Position numbers and translations under genes: made by a program
Source: Roseovarius gahaiensis
GTDB taxonomy: Bacteria > Pseudomonadota > Alphaproteobacteria > Rhodobacterales > Rhodobacteraceae
DNA length: 64,000 nucleotides
Assembly (NCBI RefSeq): GCF_011601345.1
Contig: NZ_JAAORB010000011.1
Location: forward strand, 16,631-80,630
Direction of reading: 5' to 3'
The notes under the pieces: generated by a model
What the model saw: the letters and a program-made list of their open reading frames with translations, nothing else
Told to the model about the DNA's origin: nothing
Database searches by the model: none
Shown: in pieces, positions 32,868 through 42,141 of the stretch
How the letters are laid out: every line of letters starts with the position of its first letter
Numbering within the stretch: the stretch's first letter is position 1

Positions 32868-35009
32868 ATGATTTCGGCAGATGACCTTGTCGCGCTGATC
32901 CGCACTTATAATCCTAGATGCGACGAATCCTTGATCCGCGCGGCCTATGATTATGGCCGTGCGATGCATGAGGGGCAGGTTCGCCATTCTGGTGAGCCGT
33001 ATTTTACCCATCCTGTCGCCGTAGCTGCCATTCTGGCCGAGCAACGGCTTGATGATGCATCAATCATCACGGCACTTTTGCATGATACGATTGAAGACAC
33101 GCGCGCCTCTTACGCCGAGGTCGCCGACAAGTTCGGTGGCGAAGTCGCCGATCTGGTGGACGGCGTCACCAAGCTGACCAATCTGCAACTCAGCAGTTCC
33201 GAGACCAAGCAGGCGGAAAACTTTCGCAAGCTGTTCATGGCGATGTCCAAGGATTTACGGGTGATCCTTGTCAAGCTGGCCGACCGTCTGCACAACATGC
33301 GCACGATCAAGGCCATGCGGCCCGAAAAGCAGGCCCAAAAAGCCCGCGAAACGATGGATATCTTTGCGCCGCTGGCGGGCCGCATGGGCATGCAGTGGAT
33401 GCGCGAAGAGCTGGAAGATCTGGCCTTTCGTGTGCTTAATCCCGATGCCCGCGCTTCGATCATTCGTCGCTTCATCACCTTGCAGAAAGAAACCGGCGAC
33501 GTGGTTGAGCGGATCACCGGCGACATGGTGCTGGAATTGGACAAGGCGGACATTCCGGCCACAGTATTTGGCCGGGCCAAGAAGCCCCATTCGATCTGGC
33601 GCAAGATGCAAGAAAAAGAGATGGGGTTTTCCCGTCTCAGCGATATCTACGGGTTCCGGGTGATTACCCAAAGCGAGGCGGATTGTTATGCCGCGCTTGG
33701 GGTGATTCACCAACGGTGGCGCGCGGTGCCGGGGCGCTTCAAGGATTACATCAGCCAACCCAAATCGAACGGATACCGGTCCATTCACACCACCGTGTCG
33801 GGGCGTGACGGCAAGCGCGTCGAAGTTCAGATTCGGACGCAGGCGATGCATGACGTGGCCGAATCCGGGGTGGCGGCGCATTGGTCCTATCGGGATGGCG
33901 TGCGCGTGGAAAACCCGTTTGCGGTGGACCCGGCGAAATGGATTTCCGCCCTGACCGAACAGTTTGACGCCGAAGAGGATCACGAGGATTTCCTTGAGGC
34001 GGTCAAACTGGAAATGTATGCTGACAAGGTGTTTTGCTTTACGCCCAAGGGCGACGTGGTCAAGTTGCCGCGCGGTGCGACGCCGATTGATTTCGCTTAT
34101 GCGATCCACACGCGTATCGGAAGTGCCACGGTGGGCGCCAAGGTGGATGGCATGCGTGTGCCCCTTTGGACCCGAATCAAGAACGGCCAGTCGGTCGAGG
34201 TGATCACCGCTGACGGCCAGACGCCGCAAGGCACATGGCTGGATATCGCGACCACCGGCAAGGCGCGTTCGGCCATTCGGCGCGCCCTGCGTGATGTGGA
34301 TCGTGGGCGCTATATCAAGCTGGGCCGTGAGCTGGCGCGCTCGGCGTTCGAGCATGTGGGCAAAAAGGCCACCGACAAGGCGCTTGAAACCGCGGCCAAA
34401 ACCCTGCGTGTCCAAGACCGAGATGAGGTTTTGGCCCGGCTGGGCAGCGCCGAGTTGACGGCGCGACAGGTGGTGAATGCGGTTTATCCCGATCTGGCCC
34501 CCACCGATGCCAATGAAATTGGCCGCGACCGGGCCGTGATTGGTCTGTCGCCCGATCAAAGGTTTGAGCGGGCCCGCTGTTGTCAGCCCCTGCCGGGCGA
34601 GCGGATCGTTGGCATCACCTATCGCGGGCGCGGCGTGGTGGTGCATGCGATTGATTGCGAAACGCTGTCGGCCTATGATGATCAGCCGGAACGCTGGCTG
34701 GATCTGCATTGGCATTCGGGCACACACCCGGCGGCGTACGATGTGACGCTGGATGTGACCATCGGCAACGATGCGGGGGTGCTTGGGCGTATTTGCACAT
34801 TGATCGGTGAGCAGAAGGCCAATATCTCGGACTTGATATTCGTGGCCCGAAAGCCAGATTTTTACCGCCTGCTGATTGATACCGAGTTGCGCGACGCGGA
34901 ACACCTGCACAGCGTGATTTCGGTTTTGAACGCGGATAGCGATGTCGCCGAGGTGGAGCGCTGTCGCGATCCAAAACGGGCGGGGGCCTCGACCGCTACA
35001 GAACGCTAG
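32868..35009 (+). CDS. rsh: Bifunctional (p)ppGpp synthetase/hydrolase, RelA/SpoT homologue
   Basis: 713-residue single Rsh of alphaproteobacterial type. The HD hydrolase domain has the HDTIEDT motif and KLADRLHNMRTI. The synthetase domain has SRLSDIYGFRVI, GRFKDYISQPKSNGYRSIHTTV and the catalytic Glu in VEVQIRTQAMHDVAE. A TGS domain (VFCFTPKGDVVKLPRGATPIDFAYAIHTRIG) and a C-terminal ACT domain (VTIGNDAGVLGRICTLIGEQKANISDLIFV) follow. Both active sites appear intact, so it should both make and degrade the alarmone. 31 bp after rpoZ. Confidence 0.96.
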   Translation: MISADDLVALIRTYNPRCDESLIRAAYDYGRAMHEGQVRHSGEPYFTHPVAVAAILAEQRLDDASIITALLHDTIEDTRASYAEVADKFGGEVADLVDGVTKLTNLQLSSSETKQAENFRKLFMAMSKDLRVILVKLADRLHNMRTIKAMRPEKQAQKARETMDIFAPLAGRMGMQWMREELEDLAFRVLNPDARASIIRRFITLQKETGDVVERITGDMVLELDKADIPATVFGRAKKPHSIWRKMQEKEMGFSRLSDIYGFRVITQSEADCYAALGVIHQRWRAVPGRFKDYISQPKSNGYRSIHTTVSGRDGKRVEVQIRTQAMHDVAESGVAAHWSYRDGVRVENPFAVDPAKWISALTEQFDAEEDHEDFLEAVKLEMYADKVFCFTPKGDVVKLPRGATPIDFAYAIHTRIGSATVGAKVDGMRVPLWTRIKNGQSVEVITADGQTPQGTWLDIATTGKARSAIRRALRDVDRGRYIKLGRELARSAFEHVGKKATDKALETAAKTLRVQDRDEVLARLGSAELTARQVVNAVYPDLAPTDANEIGRDRAVIGLSPDQRFERARCCQPLPGERIVGITYRGRGVVVHAIDCETLSAYDDQPERWLDLHWHSGTHPAAYDVTLDVTIGNDAGVLGRICTLIGEQKANISDLIFVARKPDFYRLLIDTELRDAEHLHSVISVLNADSDVAEVERCRDPKRAGASTATER

Positions 35010-35019
35010 GAGAACCCCT

Positions 35020-35682
35020 GTGGTCTTCAAACGCCGAGACAGACGCCCGATCTGGAAGATCGTAGCGGACTTCTTTTGGCCGCGCAGCGGCTGGAAGCGG
35101 GCGTTTCAGTATGTCCGGCATCGGCTCCACCGCTTGCCGGACCCGCCACATCGGATCGCACGCGGTATCTTTGCCGGGATTTTCGTGACCTTCTCGCCGC
35201 TGTTCGGGTTTCATTTCCTGTATGCTGCGGTGCTTGCGTGGATCTTGCGCGGCAATATCGTGGCGGCGCTGCTGGCCACCTTTGTGGGCAACCCGCTGAC
35301 GTTTTTGCCGATTGCGGCGATGTCTTTGCAGACGGGCTATTTCTTGTTGGGCTTGGGGCAATCGCCACCGGACGAGGTGCAGCGCTCGCTTGGGGGTAAG
35401 TTCGTAGATGCGGGCCGCGACTTGACAGACAATCTGTGGGCGATGTTTACCGACAGCCCGGCAGATTGGAGCCATCTGCGGCTGTTCACTGACGAGGTGT
35501 TCTTTCCCTACCTGATTGGCGGCATGATCCCCGGGCTGATCTTTGGTTTGGCGGGGTATTACCTAAGTCTTCCGGTGATCCAAGCCTATCAGAACCGCCG
35601 CAAGGGCGCACTCAAGGCGAAATGGGCGGCCATCAAGGAAAAAGCTTCGCAAAAGGCTGACGCCAAGAACAATCAAGACTAG
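35020..35682 (+). CDS. DUF2062 membrane protein
   Basis: 220-residue protein with an N-terminal basic cytoplasmic part (MVFKRRDRRPIWKIVADFFWPRSGWKRAF), then the DUF2062 core: RIARGIFAGIFVTFSPLFGFHFLYAAVLAWILRGNIVAALLATFVGNPLTFLPIAAMSLQTGYFLLG, with the typical GNPLT motif, and a further helical pair near the C-terminus. Function unknown; its place between rsh and pdxJ is kept in many Rhodobacterales. GTG start at 35020 with AGGAG eight bases upstream, ten bases after rsh. Confidence 0.9.
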   Translation: MVFKRRDRRPIWKIVADFFWPRSGWKRAFQYVRHRLHRLPDPPHRIARGIFAGIFVTFSPLFGFHFLYAAVLAWILRGNIVAALLATFVGNPLTFLPIAAMSLQTGYFLLGLGQSPPDEVQRSLGGKFVDAGRDLTDNLWAMFTDSPADWSHLRLFTDEVFFPYLIGGMIPGLIFGLAGYYLSLPVIQAYQNRRKGALKAKWAAIKEKASQKADAKNNQD

Positions 35683-35721
35683 ATTGGCGTCGATAGCAGG
35701 CTGCAACAAAGGGGATTGAGC

Positions 35722-36474
35722 ATGACCAGCACAGGCAAATTGCGGCTTGGAGTGAATATTGACCATGTGGCCACGTTGCGCAACGCGCGTGGCGGCGCCT
35801 GTCCCGACCCGGTGCGCGCAGCCACGCTGGCCGAGAAGGCGGGTGCCGATGGCATCACCGCGCATCTGCGCGAAGATCGCCGGCATATCATTGATGCCGA
35901 TATCGAAGGTCTGATGGCGGCGCTTGAGCGGCCTTTGAACTTTGAAATGGCCGCGACCGACGAGATGCAGGCGATCGCGTTGCGCCATAAACCCCATGCC
36001 GTGTGCATTGTGCCCGAAAAGCGCGAGGAGCGCACAACCGAAGGCGGGTTGAATGTGGCGGATGACGATAACCGGCTGGCCGATTTCATAACACCGCTGC
36101 GCGAGGCGGGCTGCCGCGTGTCGCTGTTCATCGGCCACGAGGCGCATCAAATCCGCGCGGCGGCGCGCATTGGCGCTGCGGTGGTTGAATTGCACACCGG
36201 CGCCTATTGCGATTTTCACGCCGATGGTGATTTTGCCCGCCGCGACGCCGAGTTGACCGCATTGCAAGACGGCGCAGCGCTGGCGCACTCTTTGGGGCTT
36301 GAGGTGCATGCGGGCCACGGTCTGACCTATGACACCGTGCAGCCGATTGCCGCGATTCCGGACGTGGTGGAACTGAATATCGGCCATTTCTTGATGGGGG
36401 AATCGATCTTTCGTGGGCTTGGTCCGACGATTGCCGAGATGCGCCGCCTGATGGACGAGGCGCGGGCGCAATGA
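35722..36474 (+). CDS. pdxJ: Pyridoxine 5'-phosphate synthase
   Basis: 250-residue TIM-barrel enzyme condensing 1-deoxyxylulose 5-phosphate with 3-amino-2-oxopropyl phosphate in vitamin B6 synthesis. [70 protein letters not shown] and [12 protein letters not shown] blocks are all present. ATG at 35722 after AAAGGGG; the TTG two codons upstream is unlikely. Head of pdxJ-ABZJ-acpS with overlapping frames. Confidence 0.96.
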   Translation: MTSTGKLRLGVNIDHVATLRNARGGACPDPVRAATLAEKAGADGITAHLREDRRHIIDADIEGLMAALERPLNFEMAATDEMQAIALRHKPHAVCIVPEKREERTTEGGLNVADDDNRLADFITPLREAGCRVSLFIGHEAHQIRAAARIGAAVVELHTGAYCDFHADGDFARRDAELTALQDGAALAHSLGLEVHAGHGLTYDTVQPIAAIPDVVELNIGHFLMGESIFRGLGPTIAEMRRLMDEARAQ

Positions 36475-36908
36475 ACTATCTGCGCTACGGCATCGTGTTT
36501 CTGGTCACGGCGGTTGGCGTGGCCTTGGCCGTTGCAGGGCTGAACGCACAGGTCGACACACAGCTTGGATCATCGGCGCAATTGATGGTTCCGGCGATGA
36601 TTGCCGCCGTGATCGAAGGCCAGCAATTCGTGCGCAAGGCAGGTCACAAGCCTGCCGGACGGTTGGCGTGGCGATTCACATGGACGGCCAGCGTGATTGC
36701 CGTGGCGCTGAACGTGGCGCTGGCCTATGGCGCGGCGGGCCTTGCGCCGGAGTTCGGCAAGCTGGCAATCGCACCTGCGCTGTCGAAACAGTTTTTGATC
36801 CTTCTGGGGCTTTATGCGGGCGGCTATGTTATTTGCAACCGGCTGTTTCTGGGCATTGGCGCGGGAAATCAACTGACCCTCATGCGGGGGCGGGACGGGT
36901 CGGAATGA
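36471..36908 (+). CDS. ABZJ_00895-family membrane protein
   Basis: 145-residue protein with four predicted transmembrane helices ([87 protein letters not shown]). The [22 protein letters not shown] and [13 protein letters not shown] stretches fit the small ABZJ_00895 family, of unknown role. Overlaps pdxJ and acpS by four bases each, so all three are co-translated. Confidence 0.8.
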   Translation: MNYLRYGIVFLVTAVGVALAVAGLNAQVDTQLGSSAQLMVPAMIAAVIEGQQFVRKAGHKPAGRLAWRFTWTASVIAVALNVALAYGAAGLAPEFGKLAIAPALSKQFLILLGLYAGGYVICNRLFLGIGAGNQLTLMRGRDGSE

Positions 36909-37309
36909 TCCTTGGGATTGGCACCGATTTGGCAAATATCGACCGGATTGCAGGCACGCTTGAGCGGTTTGGCGACCGGTTTCGCAATCGGGTTTTCACC
37001 GAGGTCGAGCAGCGCAAGGCCGAACGGCGCGCCGATGTGGTGGGCACCTATGCCAAACGCTGGGCCGCGAAAGAGGCCTGTTCCAAGGCGCTCGGCACCG
37101 GGCTACGTATGGGCATCGCGTGGAAGGACATGGCCGTCAGCAATCTGAATACCGGCCAGCCGCGTATGCATGTCACCGGCTGGGCGGCGGACAGGCTGGC
37201 GGCGATGACGCCCAAGGGACACGAGGCGATCATTCATGTCACCCTGACCGACGATCACCCATGGGCGCAGGCCTTCGTGGTGATCGAGGCGCGACCGCTG
37301 GCGGGCTAA
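36905..37309 (+). CDS. acpS: Holo-[acyl-carrier-protein] synthase
   Basis: 134-residue phosphopantetheinyl transferase that activates acyl carrier protein. [14 protein letters not shown] with the metal-binding Asp8, the RVFTEVEQ segment, the [17 protein letters not shown] motif (Glu and Lys of the active site) and [23 protein letters not shown] are present. In many relatives lepB and rnc follow; here a convergent DUF1045 gene overlaps its end by four bases. Confidence 0.95.
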   Translation: MILGIGTDLANIDRIAGTLERFGDRFRNRVFTEVEQRKAERRADVVGTYAKRWAAKEACSKALGTGLRMGIAWKDMAVSNLNTGQPRMHVTGWAADRLAAMTPKGHEAIIHVTLTDDHPWAQAFVVIEARPLAG

Positions 37310-37992
37310 CCCTGCAGGGGGTGACGTTCGATCAGGTGAAAGTGCCCGTCGCGTGCCTCGCCCATCAGACACAGATCCTTGATCACATAGGGGCTTGCCA
37401 ATAGCGGCTTGATAAATGGGGCAAGGATAGCCGCAGTTTGCCGGGCCTCGGCCTTGGGCAGTTTGCCGGTCAGCGTGATGTGAAAGCGAAACGCCTCCAT
37501 CACGTAGGGATAACCCCATTGCAGCAACAGTGCGTCCTGCTGCGGGCTGAGGGCGGTGGCGCGGCGGCGGGTCAGCTCGTCCTCGCTCAAGGGTGCTCGG
37601 TAGGCTTCCAGCCCGCGCACCGTGGCGGCGGCCAGTGCAGTCAGCGCGGTTTCATCCCCGATGGGACGCAGGGCCAGAAAGCGGCCAAGCTGCGCCAGCT
37701 CCAGCCCGTCCAGCGTCACCGGCGCTTGGCGCGCGCAAAACGCCGCTAGGGCGCTGTTCAGATCGGCCTCGGTGGTGTCGGCGCATAGTCGAAAGGGCGG
37801 CTTGATGGTGGCGTGTAGCCCATATTTGCGCGGGGTTTCGGTGATCTGGTCCACCGACCGGGGCAAACCTGTGATCACCGGGTGCGATGCGGGCTGTCCG
37901 GTGGTGGCATCCCATCCCAGCAACGCTGCCCCGAAGGTCGCCAATAGGCCGGGGCTGGGCATGTGGTAAATGGCGTAGCGGGTGAATGTCAT
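37306..37992 (-). CDS. DUF1045-family 2H-phosphoesterase-like protein
   Basis: 228 residues of the DUF1045 family, whose members are sometimes called phosphonate-metabolism proteins. The two 2H-superfamily motifs are seen: LHATIKPPF and FHITLTGKL, which supply the paired H-x-T catalytic residues of cyclic phosphodiesterases. [23 protein letters not shown] at the start is typical. No phn gene is nearby, so the family name should not be read as function here; a 2',3'- or 1,2-cyclic phosphate substrate is an inference. Converges on acpS with a four-base overlap. Confidence 0.85.
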   Translation of the reverse strand: MTFTRYAIYHMPSPGLLATFGAALLGWDATTGQPASHPVITGLPRSVDQITETPRKYGLHATIKPPFRLCADTTEADLNSALAAFCARQAPVTLDGLELAQLGRFLALRPIGDETALTALAAATVRGLEAYRAPLSEDELTRRRATALSPQQDALLLQWGYPYVMEAFRFHITLTGKLPKAEARQTAAILAPFIKPLLASPYVIKDLCLMGEARDGHFHLIERHPLQG

Positions 37993-38103
37993 GCGCGGTG
38001 TTTTCTTGGTAAAAGGTAACAGCGTCATGACACACGCGACGCCACGCGCCAATCCCGTAACCGGCGCTTTGACAGGACGCCAGCCAAAGCGCATAAAGCA
38101 GCC

Positions 38104-38805
38104 ATGACCAACGTATTTCTGTTTGACCCGCCCAAAACACCATCCGTTCCCATTGTCGGAGAGCAGCGCAGCTTTCCCGTGCGCCGCATCTTTTGTGTGG
38201 GGCGCAACTATGCCGCGCATGCCGCCGAGATGGGCAACGAGGTAGACCGCGAGGCACCGTTTTATTTCACCAAATCCGCTCATGCGCTGTGCCATACAGG
38301 CGGGCATATCGCATACCCGCCGGGCACGGATGACTGCCACTACGAAATGGAGTTTGTGGTGGCAATCGGTGCGCCGGCCTTTCGGGTTGCGACGACCGAC
38401 GCGATGCAGGCGGTTATGGGCTATGCCTGCGGCATCGACCTGACCCGGCGTGATCTACAGGCGGCAGCCAAGGACAAACGCCGCCCGTGGGATCTGGGCA
38501 AGGATTTCGAAAACGCAGCCCTGATTGCCGCGATCACCCCCGCCCAGACGTTTGGAGAGATTGCCGCGCAGCGTATCACGCTACAGCATAATGGCGAGAT
38601 CGCCCAAGATGCGCGATTGTCAGACATGGTGTGGTCCGTGCCCGAGTTGATTGCACATCTGTCTCGGTTTTATCATCTGGCCCCGGGCGATCTGATCTAT
38701 ACCGGCACGCCTGCCGGGGTAGGGCCGGTGACACCCGGCAGCCATTTGACAGGCACGGTTGAGGGGCTGGCCCCGGTCGAGGTGACATTTGATGCGCCCC
38801 AATAG
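38104..38805 (+). CDS. Fumarylacetoacetate hydrolase family protein (fumarylpyruvate hydrolase-like)
   Basis: 233-residue FAH-fold enzyme. FCVGRNYAAHAAEMGNEV, PFYFTKSAHAL, DCHYEMEFVVAIG (metal-binding Glu pair with the later Asp), GIDLTRRDLQ, KDKRRPWDLGKDFENAA and PGDLIYTGTPAGVGPV are standard. Close relatives hydrolyse fumarylpyruvate in the gentisate route or decarboxylate oxaloacetate; no gentisate genes are adjacent, so the substrate is open. Divergent from the DUF1045 gene. Confidence 0.88.
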   Translation: MTNVFLFDPPKTPSVPIVGEQRSFPVRRIFCVGRNYAAHAAEMGNEVDREAPFYFTKSAHALCHTGGHIAYPPGTDDCHYEMEFVVAIGAPAFRVATTDAMQAVMGYACGIDLTRRDLQAAAKDKRRPWDLGKDFENAALIAAITPAQTFGEIAAQRITLQHNGEIAQDARLSDMVWSVPELIAHLSRFYHLAPGDLIYTGTPAGVGPVTPGSHLTGTVEGLAPVEVTFDAPQ

Positions 38806-38854
38806 CGTCATCTGACCATTTTTACGTCGCAGGCGACAAGTTTTTTCACCCCCT

Positions 38855-38868
38855 TTGATCTGGATCAA
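38855..38868 (+). promoter_or_regulatory. FNR/FnrL box upstream of the SLAC1-DsrE pair
   Basis: TTGATCTGGATCAA matches the FNR consensus TTGAT-N4-ATCAA perfectly. Its centre is 41.5 bp upstream of position 38903. A GAATAT at 38893-38898 would then be the -10 of a class II FNR-activated promoter, 27 bp before the ATG at 38925. This predicts induction under low oxygen. Confidence 0.75.
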
Positions 38869-38881
38869 CGAGGCGGCGGTT

Positions 38882-38909
38882 AGATATATGCTGAATATGG
38901 AATATATCT
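38882..38909. promoter_or_regulatory. Inverted repeat AGATATAT-N12-ATATATCT overlapping the predicted promoter
   Basis: Eight-base perfect arms (38882-38889 and 38902-38909) separated by 12 bp, lying over the likely -10 and start point downstream of the FNR box. AT-rich long-spaced dyads of this kind are operator-like, for example for ArsR/BigR-type sulfide sensors, but the regulator is not known. Confidence 0.45.
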
Positions 38910-38924
38910 TTACGGAGCCGCCCA

Positions 38925-39890
38925 ATGAGCGAGCAATCGCATTCCGCGCTGGAACATTTTCCGATCACCTTTTTCACGACCGTGATGGGGGTGGCGGGCC
39001 TGACTCTGGCCTTGCATGCGGCTGAGCAAGCGCTTGGCCTGAGCGATGCCATATCGACTGTTGCATTGGCCGCAACGGTGGCGTTGTTTCTGGTCGTGTT
39101 GCTGACCTATGCCGCCAAGGTCGTGCGGTATCCGGCTGCGGTTGCGGCAGAGTGGCACCATCCCGTCAAGCTGGCGTTTTTTCCGGCGGTCTCGATTTCA
39201 CTGTTGCTGATGGCCACCGCGATGCTGGGCCGGTTTCCGGGTATTGCGCAGGGCATGTGGCTGTTGGGCATCGGCCTTCAGGCTGTGCTGACACTGGCCG
39301 TCGTGTCCGGCTGGATCAGTTCACGGGCCTTTGTCCATGGCCATTTATCGCCTGCATGGTTCATTCCGGCCGTGGGCAATGTGATTGTGCCGATTGCCGG
39401 GGCGCAGATGGGCTATGTTGAGATCAGTTGGTTTTTCATGTCCGTCGGCCTGATTTTCTGGGTCGTGCTGCTGACGCTTGTGATGAATCGTTTGATTTTC
39501 CACGATCCGCTGCCGGGCCGTTTGCAGCCGACGCTGGTGATCCTGATCGCGCCGCCCGCTGTTGGCTTTCTGGCGTGGTTGCAGCTGAATGGGGGGGTGA
39601 TCGACCCGATGGCGCGGATCCTGCTGAACGGGGCGTATCTGTTCACCCTGATTGTCGCGGTGCAATTGCCGCGTATCCTTAGGCTGCCTTTTGCGATGTC
39701 GTTCTGGGCGCTCAGCTTTCCGATAGCGGCGGTCACGATCGCCAGCCTTGTCTACGCGGGCGCGACCGGATCGCGCTTTCATCAAATGCTTGGCCTTGCG
39801 CTGGTGGCGGTTTTGGCCGTGATCATCGCGGGCCTTGTGATCCGCACCTCGCGCGCTGTCGCGGCGGGGGCGGTGTTTCAACCCGAATAA
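38925..39890 (+). CDS. SLAC1/TehA-family membrane channel or exporter
   Basis: 321-residue protein with ten hydrophobic segments in the TehA/SLAC1 arrangement (FPITFFTTVMGVAGLTLALHAA opens helix 1; PVKLAFFPAVSISLLLMATAML; PAWFIPAVGNVIVPIAGAQMG; LIAPPAVGFLAWLQLNGG; LPFAMSFWALSFPIAAVTIASL). Family members pass anions such as chloride, nitrate, malate, sulfite or tellurite-linked species. The central gating Phe and the HFPITFFTTVMG start suggest the bacterial sulfite/tellurite group. Paired with an exported DsrE-like protein and preceded by an FNR box, which points to reduced-sulfur or anaerobic anion traffic. Confidence 0.88.
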   Translation: MSEQSHSALEHFPITFFTTVMGVAGLTLALHAAEQALGLSDAISTVALAATVALFLVVLLTYAAKVVRYPAAVAAEWHHPVKLAFFPAVSISLLLMATAMLGRFPGIAQGMWLLGIGLQAVLTLAVVSGWISSRAFVHGHLSPAWFIPAVGNVIVPIAGAQMGYVEISWFFMSVGLIFWVVLLTLVMNRLIFHDPLPGRLQPTLVILIAPPAVGFLAWLQLNGGVIDPMARILLNGAYLFTLIVAVQLPRILRLPFAMSFWALSFPIAAVTIASLVYAGATGSRFHQMLGLALVAVLAVIIAGLVIRTSRAVAAGAVFQPE

Positions 39891-39926
39891 CCTTTAAACC
39901 CACCTGACCCATGAAAGAGGTTTCCT

Positions 39927-40367
39927 ATGAAAAAGACACTGACAGCCCTTAGCCTGATCGCCGCAACTGCTTTTGCCGGTGCCGCGCAGGCCGAAGACGA
40001 CAAGAAACTGGTGACGGTTGTCACCTCGCCGGATGCGCAGACACAGTTGATGTCGATGGTGCTGACCATGCAATCGGTTCAGCAAGGCGCCAAGGGACAC
40101 ATCCTGCTGTGCGGACCTGCTGGTGATCTGGCGTTGAAAGAGGCCCCGGCAAGTGCCACCGCCCCGCAAAAGCCCAAGGACATGAGCCCACAGGGCCTGA
40201 TGAAAATGATCATGGACAAGACCGGAACCAAGGTTGAGGTCTGCGCGATTTACCTGCCCAACAAAGGCGTCGGGGCCGATGCGTTGTTGGACGGGATCAC
40301 AGCCGCCAAACCCGACGCGATGGCCGGTGCATTGATCGCTGACAACACCACGGTTCTCAGCTTCTAA
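39927..40367 (+). CDS. Exported DsrE/DsrF-like protein
   Basis: 146 residues: Sec signal peptide (KKTLTALSLIAATAFAGAAQA) and a DsrE-like domain with LVTVVTSPDAQTQLMSMVLTMQSVQQGAKGHILLCGPAGDLAL and VEVCAIYLPNKGVGADALLDGI. Cys in LLCGPAGD and in VEVCAIY sit where sulfurtransferase DsrE proteins carry their active or partner cysteines. Periplasmic location is inferred from the signal. 36 bp after the channel gene with GAAAGAGGTTTCCT as ribosome site; the strong terminator after it closes a two-gene operon. Confidence 0.82.
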   Translation: MKKTLTALSLIAATAFAGAAQAEDDKKLVTVVTSPDAQTQLMSMVLTMQSVQQGAKGHILLCGPAGDLALKEAPASATAPQKPKDMSPQGLMKMIMDKTGTKVEVCAIYLPNKGVGADALLDGITAAKPDAMAGALIADNTTVLSF

Positions 40368-40400
40368 GCTGAGTGGTTGCGTAACGAGTGCAAATGTAGA

Positions 40401-40434
40401 AGGGGCGCCCGGTTGATCCGGACGCCCCTTTTTT
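40401..40434 (+). terminator. Intrinsic terminator of the SLAC1-DsrE operon
   Basis: AGGGGCGCCCGG / CCGGACGCCCCT, a 12-bp stem with one mismatch, a short TTGAT loop and a TTTTTT tail. It is 33 bp after the DsrE-like stop codon and before the convergent acyl-CoA dehydrogenase end. Confidence 0.92.
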
Positions 40435-40452
40435 GTCGTGAACTGTAACAGT

Positions 40453-42141
40453 TTATCCCAGCAAACGCCGCGCGATGACTTGCGCCTGAATTTCGGCGGC
40501 ACCTTCGAAAATGTTCAGGATACGGGCATCGCACAGGATGCGGCTGATCGCGTATTCTAGGGCAAAGCCGTTGCCGCCGTGGATTTGCAAGCCGTTATCG
40601 GCCGCCGACCATGCCACGCGTGCGCCAAGCAGCTTGGCCATTCCGGCCTCAAGATCGCACCGGCGGCCGTTGTCCTTTTCCCATGCGCTGAAATAGGTCA
40701 ACTGACGCGCCACCATGATTTCAACGGCCATCATGGCCAGTTTGCTGGACACCCGCGGGAATTGGATCAGCGATTTGCCGAATTGTTTGCGGTCAATGGC
40801 GTATTTCATGCCGACGTCCAGCGCGGATTGGGCCACGCCAACGGCGCGGGCGGCGGTTTGGATGCGGGCCGATTCAAAGGTCTCCATCAATTGCTTGAAG
40901 CCTTTGCCCTCTTCCCCGCCCAACAGGTTTTCCCCTTTGACGTGGAAATTGTCGAACGCCAGTTCGTATTCCTTCATGCCGCGATAGCCCAGAACCTCAA
41001 TCTCGCCGCCGGTCATGCCGTCGGTCGGGAACGGGTGTTCGTCAGTGCCCGGTGTCTTTTCAGCCAAAAACATCGACAGGCCACGGTGGTCTGTCGTGTC
41101 CGGCTTGGTGCGGGCCAATAGCGTCATCACTTGGGTGCGCGACGCGTGCGTGATCCATGTCTTGTTGCCTGTGACCTTCCAATCGCCGTTCTCGTCCTGC
41201 ACAGCGCGGGTGCGCAGGCTGCCAAGGTCCGAGCCGGTGTTCGGCTCGGTGAAGACGGCGGTGGGCAGGGTTTCGGCGCTGGCCAGTTGCGGCAGCCATT
41301 TCTGTTTTTGCTCTTCGGTGCCGCCGGCGATGATCAGCTCGGCCGCGATTTCCGACCGAGTGCCAAGCGACCCGACACCGATGTAGCCACGGCTAAGTTC
41401 CTCGGACACAACGCACATCGACGCTTTGGACAGGCCAAGCCCGCCGTATTCCTCGGGGATGGTCAGGCCAAACACGCCCATTTCGGCCAGGTCTTGAATG
41501 ATCTCCATCGGGATCAGTTCATCCTTGAGGTGCCATTCATGCGCGTAGGGCTCGACCTTATCGACCGAGAAGCGGCGAAACTGTTCGCGGATCATCTCAA
41601 GCTCGTCGTCCAGCCCGGAATGACCCACGGTGATCTCGGCGCTGCGTTCCTGCATCAGTTCGACCAGACGGGTGCGGGCCGCTTGGCTGTTGCCGGACTG
41701 AACAAGTGTCATAACCTGCGGCGTGTCCAGCGTGGCGACCTCGGTTGCTGTCAGGCCCAGATCGGGCAGGCGGATCATTTCGCCTTGGTTCATCTGGATG
41801 CCACCGCGCATCTGGTTGAGGTATTCCCCAAACGCGATCTGGTGAATCAGCTGCTCAACCTCGCCGAATTTACCGCTTTCGGTGAGCCCCTTGGCCCAGT
41901 TTTGCATTTGGCGCAGGGCTTCGACGTAGGTGGCAAGCCACGCCACACCATGTGCCGCGTCCTGGTTGGCCTCAACAGCAGCACCGCTGACGCGGCCATC
42001 AACGACCACTTTCTGACGCATATGCGCAAGGGCCGTGTCTAAAACGCCTTGCGCCGGGGCGACTGCCGCGTCGGTCAGTGCAAGAAGGTCTTCCAGAACG
42101 ACCGCGTTTGCCATTGCGATGTCTTGTCCATCATGGGCCAT
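40453..42141 (-). CDS. mcd: Acyl-CoA dehydrogenase, probable (2S)-methylsuccinyl-CoA dehydrogenase
   Basis: 562-residue FAD enzyme. The last 380 residues are a standard acyl-CoA dehydrogenase (FGLTIPEEYGGLGLS, TAVFTEPNTGSDLGSLRTRAV, WITHASRTQ, RIQTAARAVGVAQSALD, DRKQFGKSLIQFP, GGNGFALEYAISR, and FEGAAEI with the catalytic Glu). It carries an extra N-terminal domain of about 165 residues (KVVVDGRVSGAAVEANQDAAHGVAWLATYVEALRQM) seen in methylsuccinyl-CoA dehydrogenase of the ethylmalonyl-CoA pathway. I rate the family certain and the substrate likely. Electrons would go to the EtfAB encoded at 52.5-54.2 kb. Confidence 0.82.
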   Translation of the reverse strand: MAHDGQDIAMANAVVLEDLLALTDAAVAPAQGVLDTALAHMRQKVVVDGRVSGAAVEANQDAAHGVAWLATYVEALRQMQNWAKGLTESGKFGEVEQLIHQIAFGEYLNQMRGGIQMNQGEMIRLPDLGLTATEVATLDTPQVMTLVQSGNSQAARTRLVELMQERSAEITVGHSGLDDELEMIREQFRRFSVDKVEPYAHEWHLKDELIPMEIIQDLAEMGVFGLTIPEEYGGLGLSKASMCVVSEELSRGYIGVGSLGTRSEIAAELIIAGGTEEQKQKWLPQLASAETLPTAVFTEPNTGSDLGSLRTRAVQDENGDWKVTGNKTWITHASRTQVMTLLARTKPDTTDHRGLSMFLAEKTPGTDEHPFPTDGMTGGEIEVLGYRGMKEYELAFDNFHVKGENLLGGEEGKGFKQLMETFESARIQTAARAVGVAQSALDVGMKYAIDRKQFGKSLIQFPRVSSKLAMMAVEIMVARQLTYFSAWEKDNGRRCDLEAGMAKLLGARVAWSAADNGLQIHGGNGFALEYAISRILCDARILNIFEGAAEIQAQVIARRLLG

